This document shows, piece by piece, positions 33,845-42,381 of a stretch of 56,196 nt of DNA. A program made the translations under genes and the position numbers. Origin of the DNA: Pseudonocardia sp. KRD291 (GTDB lineage: Bacteria > Actinomycetota > Actinomycetes > Mycobacteriales > Pseudonocardiaceae). The notes below the pieces were generated by a model, which was given only the letters and a program-made list of their open reading frames with translations, made no database searches and was not told where the DNA came from. Positions within the stretch are counted from its first letter, which is position 1, and each line of letters starts with the position of its first letter. Where the stretch lies: the NCBI RefSeq assembly GCF_019263595.1, contig NZ_JADQDD010000004.1, positions 1 to 56,196 of the forward strand, read 5' to 3'.

Positions 33845-35565
33845 GCCCGTCGTCCCCGGGAGGCGCGGCACAGGGCCACGACAACGACCACGAGCACGCC
33901 GACGCGGCGGGCGCACCGCTGGACCTGCTGCTGACCGACGCCACGCGCAGCCCCTGGCAGCGGATCCTGCCGCGCACCTCCACGCTGCGTTTCGCCGCGG
34001 GCCTCGCCCAGCACCCGGCCGCGGTCGCCGGGCGCCTGCGGGGCCTGGCCGGTGAGCTCGGCGAGGTGGTCCTGGGCACCTCGCAGGCGGCGCCAGACGC
34101 GAAGGACCGGCGCTTCTCCGACGAGGCCTGGACCGGCAACCCGGTGCTGCGCCGGGCGCTGCAGTCCTACCTGGCGCTGTCGCGGACCGCGGAGGCCCTG
34201 GTCGACGACGCGGAGCTGGGCGAGACCGACGACCTGCGGGTGCGCGCCGCCGTCGGCAACGCATCCGACGCGCTCGCCCCGAGCAACAACCCCCTGGTCA
34301 ACCCGCGGGCACTGCGCGCGGTCGTGGACAGCGGCGGCGGGAACTTCGTGCGCGGGGTCCGGAACCTGGCCCGCGACCTCGCGAGCTCGCCGCGGGTGCC
34401 GACGATGGTCGAGCCGGACGCGTTCGAGGTCGGCGAGACGGTCGCGGCCACCCCCGGCACCGTCGTCGCCCGCACGCCGGTGTTCGAGCTGATCCAGTAC
34501 ACGCCCGCCACGGCGACGGTGGGCGAGGTGCCGCTGCTGATCGTCCCGCCGACGATCAACAAGTACTACGTCACCGACATCTCCCCGGGGCGCAGCCTGG
34601 TCGAGTACCTGGTGGGGCAGGGCCACCAGGTGTTCGCGATCTCCTGGCGGAACCCGGACGTGCGGCACAAGGCGTGGGACGCCGACACCTACGGCGAGGC
34701 GATCCTGTCCGCGATGGCCTCGACCCGCCGGGTCACCGGCGCGGGGCGGACCGCGCTGATGTCGCTGTGCTCGGGCGGGATCCTCAGCTCGATGGTGCTC
34801 GCGCACCTGGCGGCCCGCGGCGAGCTCGACACCGTCGCGGCGTCGGTGCTCTCGGTGTCCGTGCTCGACCAGCGCGACGCCGGGCTGCCGGGGGCGCTGC
34901 TCACCCCGGCCGCGGCGGAGGCCGCCGTGGCGGCGTCGGCGGCCCGCGGCTACCTCGACGGGCGTGCGCTGGCCGAGGTGTTCGCCTGGCTGCGGCCCAA
35001 CGACATGATCTGGAACTACTGGGTGGAGAGCTACCTGCTCGGCCGCTCCCCGAAGCCGTTCGACGTGCTGTTCTGGAACGCCGACTCGACCCGGATGACG
35101 GCCGGGCTGCACGCCGACTTCATCGACATCGCCCGGCGCAACGCGCTCGCCGACCCGGGCGCGGTGAGCATGCTCGGCTCGCCGGTCGACCTCGGCGCGA
35201 TCGATGTGGACTCCTACGTCACCGCGGGCGAGTCCGACCACCTGTGCCCCTGGCAGAACTGCTACGCCACGACCGGGCTCTACGGCGGCGAGTCCCGCTT
35301 CGTGCTCTCCACCAGCGGGCACGTCGCCTCGATCGTCAACCCGCCGGGCAACAAGAAGGCACGGTTCCGCACGGCGGAGAAGAACCCGCCGACGGCGCAG
35401 GAGTGGCTGGCGCTCTCCGAGGCCACCGAGGGCTCGTGGTGGCCGGACCTGAGCGCGTGGCTGCACACGCGGACCGGCGACGAGTGCGACGCCCCGGAGG
35501 CCGCGGGCGGGCCGGAGGACCCGCCGCTGGACCCGGCACCGGGCCGGTACGTGCACGCGTCGTGA
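33841..35565 (+). CDS. phaC: poly(3-hydroxyalkanoate) synthase (PhaC-like)
   Basis: 574 residues. Polymerises 3-hydroxyacyl-CoA into storage polyester on granules. The catalytic triad is visible: nucleophile Cys310 in SLCSGG, Asp466 in GESDHLCPW, His494 in [34 protein letters not shown] and [11 protein letters not shown] are family hallmarks. The nucleophile box starts with Ser where Gly is usual (G-x-C-x-G). CSGG and general layout resemble the medium-chain type II enzymes, but the assignment of class is tentative. Coupled by 4-base overlap to the ligase and followed by a PhaZ-like hydrolase. Confidence 0.9.
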   Translation: MSPSSPGGAAQGHDNDHEHADAAGAPLDLLLTDATRSPWQRILPRTSTLRFAAGLAQHPAAVAGRLRGLAGELGEVVLGTSQAAPDAKDRRFSDEAWTGNPVLRRALQSYLALSRTAEALVDDAELGETDDLRVRAAVGNASDALAPSNNPLVNPRALRAVVDSGGGNFVRGVRNLARDLASSPRVPTMVEPDAFEVGETVAATPGTVVARTPVFELIQYTPATATVGEVPLLIVPPTINKYYVTDISPGRSLVEYLVGQGHQVFAISWRNPDVRHKAWDADTYGEAILSAMASTRRVTGAGRTALMSLCSGGILSSMVLAHLAARGELDTVAASVLSVSVLDQRDAGLPGALLTPAAAEAAVAASAARGYLDGRALAEVFAWLRPNDMIWNYWVESYLLGRSPKPFDVLFWNADSTRMTAGLHADFIDIARRNALADPGAVSMLGSPVDLGAIDVDSYVTAGESDHLCPWQNCYATTGLYGGESRFVLSTSGHVASIVNPPGNKKARFRTAEKNPPTAQEWLALSEATEGSWWPDLSAWLHTRTGDECDAPEAAGGPEDPPLDPAPGRYVHAS

Positions 35566-35599
35566 CCGCCGACGTGCTTGTTCCCGCGGAGGCGGCGTG

Positions 35600-36442
35600 A
35601 TGACGGGCCGGGCGACGGTGACCCGCACCGTCTCGGTGCGCGGCCGCCGCCTCTCGGTGACCCACCGCCCGGGCGGGCCCGGGCGGGTGCCGCTGCTGCT
35701 GTGCAGCGGGATCGGGTCGGGCAGCCGGCTGTTCGACCCGCTCGTCGCCGAGCTGGACCCGGACCGGCCGGTGATCCGGTTCGACGCGCCGGGCGTCGGC
35801 GGGTCGCCTGCGCCGCGGGTGCCCTACCGGTACTCGACGCTCGCGGCCACCGTCGCCTCGGTCGTCGGCGGGCTCGGCTACGACCGGGCCGACGTGCTGG
35901 GGATCTCCTGGGGCGGCGGCCTGGCCCAGCAGCTCGCGCTGCAGCACCCCCGCCTGACCCGGCGGGTGGTGCTGGTGGCGACCGCGACCGGGTCGCTGAT
36001 GGTGCCGGCCCGGCCCCGGACCCTGGTCACGATGCTCACCCCGCGCCGGCACCGCGACCCCGCGTACGCGGTGTCGGTGGCCGGTGACCTCTACGGCGGC
36101 AGCGCCCGCACCGACCCGCACGCCACGGTGGTCGCGCTGCACCCCGAGGGCTCCGCCTCGACCTCGCAGCTCGGGTACCTCTACCAGCTGTTCGCGATCA
36201 GCGGCTGGACGAGCCTGCCGCTGCTGCCGCTGATCCGCCGGCCGGTGCTGGTGCTCTCCGGCATCGACGACCCGTTGATCCCGGCGGTGAACGCGACGGT
36301 GATGGCGCGGCTGCTGCCGCGCGCGCAGCTGCACCTGCACCCGGGCGGGCACCTGGCCCTGCTCACCGACGCCGCCGAGCTGGCGCCGGTGATCGAGACG
36401 TTCCTCGACGAGGCCGACGGCGGCGCCCGGGACGCGCGATGA
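35600..36442 (+). CDS. PHA depolymerase-like alpha/beta hydrolase (PhaZ-type)
   Basis: 280 residues. Lipase box GISWGG with Ser103, acid in SGIDDP (Asp223/224) and His251 in PGGHLALL. Length, the Ser-Trp lipase box and the triad spacing closely match the intracellular medium-chain PHA depolymerase PhaZ of Pseudomonas (Ser102-Asp221-His248). Its position after phaC supports mobilisation of stored polyester. ATG 35600 is preferred over GTG 35597 for spacing from GGAGG (35588-35592). Overlaps the next gene by ATGA. Could be another hydrolase, but context favours PhaZ. Confidence 0.82.
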   Translation: MTGRATVTRTVSVRGRRLSVTHRPGGPGRVPLLLCSGIGSGSRLFDPLVAELDPDRPVIRFDAPGVGGSPAPRVPYRYSTLAATVASVVGGLGYDRADVLGISWGGGLAQQLALQHPRLTRRVVLVATATGSLMVPARPRTLVTMLTPRRHRDPAYAVSVAGDLYGGSARTDPHATVVALHPEGSASTSQLGYLYQLFAISGWTSLPLLPLIRRPVLVLSGIDDPLIPAVNATVMARLLPRAQLHLHPGGHLALLTDAAELAPVIETFLDEADGGARDAR

Positions 36443-37678
36443 GCCAGGCCCCCGTGCCGGATCCGAGCCACTCCGCCCCGGACCCCGACTCCGCCGCCCG
36501 GGCCCGGCTGGTCGACGCCGTCGTCGACCGGGTCCCGGCGTTGATCTGCGAGCACGTCGACACGATCGTGCGCGACATCGAGATCTACCGCCACGACGAC
36601 GTCGTCCCCCCGCGCGGACCTGCGCCGCTCGGTGCACCACAACATCACCTACATGGTCGCGGCGATCCGCGACCCGTCCACCGCGGGCGACCTGGGGGCG
36701 CCGTGGGAGACCGGCCGCAGGCGCGCGGAGCAGGGGGTGCCGCTGCCCGAGGTGCTACGCGCGTTCCGCACCGGGTTCATCGCGCTGTGGGAGCTGCTCG
36801 CCGACGGGGCGCGGCGCGAGGGCGACCCGGCCGTGCTGGACACGCTGGTCTCGACCGCGGCGCTGATCTGGCAGCTCAGCGACGACTACGCGATCGCCGT
36901 CACCGAGTCCTACCGTGCAGCCACCGCGGACCTGCTCGTCGCCCGCGAGCAGCGACGTTCCGCGCTGGCCGAGGCGCTGTTCACCGGTGAGCCCGGTCCG
37001 GAGGCGGGGCCCTGGGAGGTGGCGCAGCTGCTCGGCCTGCCGGCCGACGGCGGGTTCGTGGTCGTCGTCGCCGAGACCCCCGGGATGGCCGAGGAGGGGC
37101 TGCCGCACGTGGAGCGGCGCCTCGCCGACCGCGGGGTCGCCTCCGCATGGCGTCTCAGCGCGCCGCTGCAGACCGGCGTCGTGTCGCTACGACACCACGA
37201 CCTCGACGACGTCGTCGCCGTCCTGGCCGACGGCGCCCGCGGACGGGCCGGGGTCAGCCCGGCGCAGCCGTCGCTGCGCGGCGCGCCCCGCGCCCTGCGC
37301 CTGGCCCGGATGGCGATGAGCGGCATCCCCGGCGGGCGGGCCGAGGTGGCGGTGTTCGACCCGGGCCCGCTGGCCGCGCTCGTCGCGCTCGACCCCGACG
37401 AGGCCCGCCGGCTCGTCGACGCCGTGTTCGGTGCCGTGCTCGAGCTGCCCGCCGACGACCGGACGACGCTGCTCGACACCGCGCACGCCTGGTTCGCCCA
37501 CGGCGGTTCCGCCGACCGCGCCGCGGCCGCGCTGTACTGCCACGCCAACACGGTGCGCTATCGGCTCCGGCGCCTGCACGAGCTGACCGGGCGCTCGTTC
37601 ACCGAGCCCCGCGACGTCGCCGAGCTGTCCGCGGCGCTGCACGCCCTGGGGCCGGGGTGGGCGACCGGGCGGCGGTGA
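36439..37678 (+). pseudogene. PucR-type helix-turn-helix regulator, interrupted by a frameshift
   Basis: The first part (ATG 36439, overlapping the hydrolase stop) reads RARLVDAVVDRVPALICEHV and then VRDIEIYRHDDVVP; at a run of six C (36606-36611) the frame is lost. The continuation ADLRRSVHHNITYMVAAIRD to the C-terminus is in another frame up to 37678. Five C instead of six would give one protein of about 412 residues. The C-terminus has the PucR/CdaR helix-turn-helix: LLDTAHAWFAHGGSADRAAA, LYCHANTVRYRLRRLHELTG. Such proteins regulate catabolic or storage genes; here it is the last gene of the PHA cluster. Either an indel error or real inactivation; a start at 36632 could still yield a truncated HTH protein. 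Confidence 0.85.
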
Positions 37679-37693
37679 CGTCCCGCGGCCCGC

Positions 37694-38095
37694 TCAGCTC
37701 CGCGTCCGGGTGAACGACCACGCCGCGACCCACACCGCGCCCACGGTCAGCACCATGGCCCCCGGCACGTGGACGCCGAGGCTGTCCCGCGCGCCGTAGG
37801 CGGCCTGGACGAATGACGCCGCGAACACCAGCACCGCCACCACCGCAGGCCACAGCGATCCGCCGAACGGGCGGAACCAGGCGACCGCGGCGAGCGCGAC
37901 GACACCGGTGACCACGTGCAGGGTGATCGCCCCGACCGCGTGCAGCTCCTCCGGCCCGCCGCCGGGGAACAGCTCACCGGCGGTGACGAACTGCCAGGCC
38001 AGGTTCAGCACCGACAGCGCGGACGCGACCTGCAGCGTCCGCAGGACGGTCACCGCCCGGGACGTCCGGACCACCGGCGTCGCGCTGTGGGTCAT
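37694..38095 (-). CDS. small four-helix membrane protein, unknown function
   Basis: 133 residues with hydrophobic segments at about 17-38, 50-68, 74-93 and 104-124 and a short polar tail. A His and Asp/Glu lie near helix borders but no motif is recognised. Convergent with the PucR-type gene; next to a second small unknown gene on the same strand, 99 bases away. Confidence 0.7.
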   Translation of the reverse strand: MTHSATPVVRTSRAVTVLRTLQVASALSVLNLAWQFVTAGELFPGGGPEELHAVGAITLHVVTGVVALAAVAWFRPFGGSLWPAVVAVLVFAASFVQAAYGARDSLGVHVPGAMVLTVGAVWVAAWSFTRTRS

Positions 38096-38194
38096 GGGGC
38101 TCCTCGCCTCGGGAAGGACCGGAGGATCCGGTGCGGGACAGTCTTCGCCGGTCGGCGTGTGGTCGGGGTGTGCCCGCGCCCTCGGCACGGCCCG

Positions 38195-38539
38195 TCAGGC
38201 GGGTGTGCGGTCGCGAGCCGGGTCGGGCGCGGTGAGGAAGTCCGTCTCCGGCGACAGCGGACGCCCGAGCCCGGCCAACACCGGGCGTGCCTCGCCGAGC
38301 TCGGCGAAGTGCTCGGAGAACCAGTCCTGCGCCGCGGCGCGGAAACCACCCGGGTCCGACGGGTGCGAGCGGCCGTGCCAGCCGCACTCGCACGCGGGCG
38401 CGTAGGCCACCGGTTCCGGCCCGGTCCGGTGGCGGACGTCGGTCCAGATGTCGGTGTAGGCACCGTCGGCGGACAGGCCCGCCACGTACCCCTCGTGGTC
38501 GTCCGAGCCGGGGATCTCGACGGCTCCGATGTAGAGCAT
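38195..38539 (-). CDS. hypothetical protein with CxCGW motif
   Basis: 114 residues, acidic, soluble. Contains ACECGWHGRSH around residue 50, which looks like half of a metal site and is followed by Trp/Phe-rich helix QDWFSEHFAEL. Actinobacterial proteins of this sort are common but unnamed as far as I can tell. Codon use is normal for the window, supporting a real gene. Divergent from the nucleotidyltransferase gene. Confidence 0.65.
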   Translation of the reverse strand: MLYIGAVEIPGSDDHEGYVAGLSADGAYTDIWTDVRHRTGPEPVAYAPACECGWHGRSHPSDPGGFRAAAQDWFSEHFAELGEARPVLAGLGRPLSPETDFLTAPDPARDRTPA

Positions 38540-38598
38540 GCGTTGATGATCCGCTCCTTCGGTGACCGCGCAACCAACCTTTCGAGTGGCGGGCGCTC

Positions 38599-38641
38599 CG
38601 GTCGGCAGGCGGTCGGTGGGCGGTCGATGGGGGGCGGTCGG
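38599..38641. repeat. four phased CGGTCGG/A boxes in a divergent promoter
   Basis: CGGTCGG at 38599, 38610 and 38635 and CGGTCGA at 38621, at 11, 11 and 14 base steps, directly before the nucleotidyltransferase start. The near-helical spacing suggests a multi-site protein target, or simply slippage-derived repeats. Confidence 0.4.
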
Positions 38642-38659
38642 TGTGCCATCGTCGGCGGT

Positions 38660-39457
38660 ATGGACGGGAACGACGCGGACGCGGTCCTGGGCGCGGTGGT
38701 CGACGTGGCACGCGAGGTGTTCACCGAACGGCTGGTCGCGGTGTACGCGCTCGGCAGCCTGGCCCACGGCGGCTTCGCGCCGCTGGTCAGCGACGTCGAC
38801 GTGGCGCTGGTACCGGCCGTGGTCGACGCGCGGACCCGGGAGCGGGTCGCGGCCGTCGGGGCCGCCGTGCGCGAGCGTGCGCCGGGCACGCTCGCCGACC
38901 GGCTCTCGGTGTTCTGGGCCGACCCCGAGGGCGTGCGGCACGGCCCGGGCCCGCACGGGCGGCTCCCGGCCGTCGACCGGCTGGACCTGATCGACTCCGG
39001 ACGGCTGCTGCACGGCCGCGACGCCACCGGCGGAGCGGTCCGCCCGGACGGGCCGACCCTGGTCCGGGAGGGCGCGGAGTTCGCCGTGAGCCGCTTCGAC
39101 GACGACTACCTGGACACGCTGCGGGACCCGGCCCGGCTCGTCGCGGGCGGCGCCCGGACCGTCACCAAGGCGGTGCTGTTCCCGGTCCGGTTCCTCCACA
39201 CGCTGCACACGCACCGGATCGGGCTCAACGCCGACGCCGTCGAGCACTACGCCGGCCCGCACCGGGCCCTGGTCGCCGCCGCGGCGCAGTGGCGCGAGCA
39301 CGGCCTGAGCGACCCGGTGCGCGCCCGGGTGCTGCTGGCGGCGCACCTGACCGGTCTGCACACCGAGTTCCTCGACGCCTACGCCGAGGCGATGGACCGC
39401 GCCGGCGAGACCGGCCCGGCCACCGACCTGCGGTACCGCCGCGCCCGCCTGTCCTGA
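38660..39457 (+). CDS. nucleotidyltransferase-domain protein
   Basis: 265 residues. The N-terminal 100 residues carry the polymerase-beta-type nucleotidyltransferase signature: YALGSLAHGGFAPLVSDVDVALV, i.e. GS followed by SDxD, with a later acidic position in LDLIDSG. The rest is helical with a possible C-terminal HEPN-like or substrate-binding domain (about 140-260). It resembles aminoglycoside-type or stand-alone nucleotidyltransferases; the target is unknown. ATG 38660 follows GGCGG at a short distance. Convergent with the acyl-CoA dehydrogenase gene, 22 bases between stops. Confidence 0.82.
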   Translation: MDGNDADAVLGAVVDVAREVFTERLVAVYALGSLAHGGFAPLVSDVDVALVPAVVDARTRERVAAVGAAVRERAPGTLADRLSVFWADPEGVRHGPGPHGRLPAVDRLDLIDSGRLLHGRDATGGAVRPDGPTLVREGAEFAVSRFDDDYLDTLRDPARLVAGGARTVTKAVLFPVRFLHTLHTHRIGLNADAVEHYAGPHRALVAAAAQWREHGLSDPVRARVLLAAHLTGLHTEFLDAYAEAMDRAGETGPATDLRYRRARLS

Positions 39458-39479
39458 TCCGGGCCCGGACCCCCGTGCG

Positions 39480-40712
39480 TCAGCGCTTCCGGGCGGGGGC
39501 GTGCCCGACGAACGCGCCGATCCCGGTGATCGCCCGGCCCACGACCAGGGTGTTCATCTCCTTGGTGCCCTCGTAGGAGTAGAGCGCCTCGGCGTCGTTG
39601 AAGAACCGGGTCACCTTGTTCTCCAGCAGCACCCCGTTGCCGCCGAACACCTCGCGGGCCCGGGCGGCGGCGTCGCGCAGCGCGATCGTGGCCTCCCGCT
39701 TGGCCAGCGCGGCCTGCTCGTCGGTGAACGTGCCCGCGTCCTGGAGCTGGGCGACCCGCACGGCCATCCCCAGCGAGGACGTCACGTGCCCGAGGATCGT
39801 CACCAGGTGGTCCTGGATCAGCTGGTAGGACGCGATCGGGGAGCCGAACTGCTCGCGCTGCAGGGCGTAGGCCTTCGCCAGCTCGTAGACGCCCATCATG
39901 GCGCCGACCGCGTTCCAGGCGACGCCGCCGCGGGTCACCCGCAGGACGCGGTTCGTGTCCTTGAACGAGTTCGCGCGCTGCAGGCGGTTCGCCTCCGGCA
40001 CCCGGGCGTCGGTGAAGGTCAGGTCCGCGTTCTGCACGGTGCGCAGCGCGAGCTTGCCCTCCATCTTGGTGGCGACGAAGCCGGGTGTGTCCTTCTCCAG
40101 CACGAAGCCGAGCACGGCCCCGTCGGAGCCCTGTGTCACGTCCCTCGCCCACACGATGGTCAGGTCGGCGAACGTGCCGTTGCCGATCCAGCGCTTGGCG
40201 CCGTTGAGGACCCAGGTGTCGCCCTCACGCCGTGCGGTGGTCTCCAGCCCGCCCGCGACGTCGGAACCGCCGTGCGGCTCGGACAGCGCGAACGCGCCGA
40301 TCTTCTCCATCCGCCGCATCGCCGGCAGCCAGCGCTCCTTCTGCTCCTCGGACCCGCACAGGTCGATCGAGGACAGCGCCAGGCCGGTGTGCACGCCGAA
40401 GAACGTGGCCATCGACGGGTCGATCCGGGACAGCTCCAGGCTCACGAACGAGGTCAGCAGCTTGGAGTAGGCGCGGCGGTCCGGCCACTCGCGGCCCAGC
40501 CCGACGATGTCGAGCTCGGCGAAGCCGGGGATCAGGTCGTGCGGGAACGTGGTCGAGGCCCAGTTCTCGTCCGCGACCGGGGCGATCTTCTCCTCGGCGA
40601 AGCGGCGGACCCGGGCCAGGATCTCCAGCTCCTCGGGGTCGAGGAGATCCAGGTAGCCGTAGAAGTCGCCGGGCAGCGGCTCCAGGACGGTGTTCGTGCC
40701 GGTGCTGCTCAT
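39480..40712 (-). CDS. acyl-CoA dehydrogenase (glutaryl-CoA dehydrogenase-like)
   Basis: 410 residues. Contains FALSEPHGGSDVA (FAD/substrate site), VLNGAKRWIGNGTFADL and, near the C-terminus, YSYEGTKEMNTLVVGRAITG with the catalytic Glu in the YEGT motif used by glutaryl-CoA and related dehydrogenases. Last gene of a four-gene minus-strand operon; its ATG overlaps the stop of the 3-hydroxyacyl-CoA dehydrogenase (ATGA). Which acyl-CoA it oxidises is not determinable. Confidence 0.92.
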   Translation of the reverse strand: MSSTGTNTVLEPLPGDFYGYLDLLDPEELEILARVRRFAEEKIAPVADENWASTTFPHDLIPGFAELDIVGLGREWPDRRAYSKLLTSFVSLELSRIDPSMATFFGVHTGLALSSIDLCGSEEQKERWLPAMRRMEKIGAFALSEPHGGSDVAGGLETTARREGDTWVLNGAKRWIGNGTFADLTIVWARDVTQGSDGAVLGFVLEKDTPGFVATKMEGKLALRTVQNADLTFTDARVPEANRLQRANSFKDTNRVLRVTRGGVAWNAVGAMMGVYELAKAYALQREQFGSPIASYQLIQDHLVTILGHVTSSLGMAVRVAQLQDAGTFTDEQAALAKREATIALRDAAARAREVFGGNGVLLENKVTRFFNDAEALYSYEGTKEMNTLVVGRAITGIGAFVGHAPARKR

Positions 40713-41644
40713 CGTGTGGCCTCCTGGTTGTTGCGCCGCGGGGTGGTCCGCGCGGAGAGCACGGCGGTCTCGGCGCGGTCGCGGTCGGTGGTCAGGGCGG
40801 CGTAGTCGTCGCCGTAGGCCTGCTCGGTCGCGGTGCTGAGGTGCTCGACGGTGTCGGCGTCGAGGGTGGGGTTGCCCAGGTCGGCCCAGCGACGCGCCAT
40901 CCCCGGCCCGAGGTGGTCGAGCATGTGGCGAAGCCCGCCGGGGCCGCCGCCGAGGTGGAAGCTCAGGAACGGCCCGCCGGTCGCCCAGCGCGGTCCGAGC
41001 GACCCGGTGACGACGCGGTCGAGCTCGGCGGGGGAGACGACGCCGTCGCGCACCAGGGAGACGGCCTCCCGGAACAGGGCCGACTGCAGCCGGTTCGCCA
41101 CGAACCCGGACACCTCCTTGTGCAGCTCGACCGGGTCCTTGCCGACCGAGCGCAGGAACTCCGCGGCGGCGTCCAGCGCCGCGCGCGAGGTGCGGTCGCC
41201 GGCGACGATCTCGACCAGCGGCAGCAGGTGCGGTGGGTTGAACGGGTGCGCGACGAGCAGCCGGGCGGCGACGCCGTCGTCGAGGTCGCGGGCGATGTCG
41301 GTGGGCATCAGCCCGGACGTCGAGGTCAGCAGCGGTGTCGCGGCCGGGGCGGCGGCGCCGATCCGGGCGAACAGCGAGCGCTTGAGGTCCAGGTCCTCCG
41401 GGCCCTGCTCCTGCACGACCTCCGCGCCCGCGACGGCGGACTCCAGGTCGGGCTCGCAGCGCACCCGCGCCAGCAGCGCCTCCGGGTCGGCGTCGAGCGA
41501 CGGCGCGAACTGCCGCACGCCCGCGGCGACGACCTCTGCGAGGTCGTCGCGCGGGTCGGTCACGACGACGTCGTGGCCGTGCAAGGCCAGCAGCGTGGTC
41601 CAGGAGACGCCGATCGTGCCGGCGCCCACCTCGGTGATCCTCAT
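40709..41644 (-). CDS. 3-hydroxyacyl-CoA dehydrogenase family protein
   Basis: 311 residues. NAD site VGAGTIGVSW at the N-terminus, QEQGPEDLDLKRSLFARIG, STSGLMPTDIA, HPFNPPHLLPLVEIV with the catalytic His, and EVSGFVANRLQSALFREA in the C-terminal helical domain. The length and motifs also match L-carnitine dehydrogenase and lambda-crystallin-type enzymes, so the substrate may be a free hydroxy acid rather than a CoA ester. Overlaps both neighbours by 4 bases. Confidence 0.9.
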   Translation of the reverse strand: MRITEVGAGTIGVSWTTLLALHGHDVVVTDPRDDLAEVVAAGVRQFAPSLDADPEALLARVRCEPDLESAVAGAEVVQEQGPEDLDLKRSLFARIGAAAPAATPLLTSTSGLMPTDIARDLDDGVAARLLVAHPFNPPHLLPLVEIVAGDRTSRAALDAAAEFLRSVGKDPVELHKEVSGFVANRLQSALFREAVSLVRDGVVSPAELDRVVTGSLGPRWATGGPFLSFHLGGGPGGLRHMLDHLGPGMARRWADLGNPTLDADTVEHLSTATEQAYGDDYAALTTDRDRAETAVLSARTTPRRNNQEATR

Positions 41645-42381
41645 GATCCGTCCTCCAGGTAGTCGTGCACGGAGGTCGCCGGCGCCAGCGTGAGGTCGGT
41701 GAGCACGTGCGATGCGGACACGATCTCGCGCACCGGCAGGTCCGCCAGCGGCGCGAGGACGTGGGAGAAGAGCTGCAGACGGGCCGGGCCCGACCAGGCG
41801 TCCTTCACCGTCAGGTCGGTGATCTTCGTCCGCACCAGGCGGGCGACCGACGGCCGCCCGGCGCCGGGGACGAGCTTGACCATCCACGTCGGGACGCCGA
41901 TCTGCGCGGCGGCGGCGTCGTGGTCGAGCGGGGCGTTCTTGTAGGCCATCGTCGCGGTGGCGACCGGCAGCTCGCCCACGCGCAGCGTCCCGACCAGCGC
42001 GCCGTTGTCCACGCGCAGTGCCGGCGTGCCGAACGACTTCGGGTACGCGCTCTGCTCGCGCCCGGCGAAGACCGCCGGGGCGTTGTCGAGCCACATCCCG
42101 TGCAGGTACTCGCCCCGCTCACCGTCGAACGAGCAGGCCAGCGCCTGCCCGCACTCGGTGTAGGGGCCGAACCCGTCGACGTCGCCCATGTGCATCACCT
42201 CGAACCGCACGAGCGGGTCGCCGACCTCGAGCGGCTCGGGGACCGCGGCGCGGAACGCCTCGGCGTCGGTGCGGTAGACGATGTTGAGGTACTCGCGGTC
42301 GGTGAACCGGTGCGACCCGGCCGGGAACGCGGGAGCGGTCAGCGGCGTGGAGCCGGCCGCGAGGACGTCGGAGGCCTTCAC
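41641..42381 (-). CDS. acetoacetate decarboxylase-like protein
   Basis: 246 residues. With GTG 42381 as start, the residues known as active site in Clostridium acetobutylicum acetoacetate decarboxylase fall at the same numbers: Arg29, Glu61, Glu76 and the Schiff-base Lys115 (SAYPKSF). The next residue is Ser116 where the clostridial enzyme has Lys116, which lowers the pKa of Lys115. So imine chemistry is likely, but it may be a decarboxylase or an aldolase/dehydratase as in some Streptomyces relatives. The GTG overlaps the CoA transferase stop (GTGA) and its stop overlaps the next ATG. Position inside a CoA-ester operon suggests handling of a beta-keto acid. Confidence 0.88.
   Translation of the reverse strand: MKASDVLAAGSTPLTAPAFPAGSHRFTDREYLNIVYRTDAEAFRAAVPEPLEVGDPLVRFEVMHMGDVDGFGPYTECGQALACSFDGERGEYLHGMWLDNAPAVFAGREQSAYPKSFGTPALRVDNGALVGTLRVGELPVATATMAYKNAPLDHDAAAAQIGVPTWMVKLVPGAGRPSVARLVRTKITDLTVKDAWSGPARLQLFSHVLAPLADLPVREIVSASHVLTDLTLAPATSVHDYLEDGS

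Noticed and set aside
31373-34264. A minus-strand frame extending the MFS gene upstream to over 1400 codons
   Set aside because: Only the last 468 codons (29966-31372) look like protein; the rest lies antisense to the ligase and phaC genes or over the IclR gene, and GTG 31372 gives the usual overlap with IclR.
39458-39469. TCCGGGCCCGGA palindrome between two convergent genes as a terminator
   Set aside because: There is no room for a loop without opening half of the 12 bases, so it is a weak terminator candidate at best.
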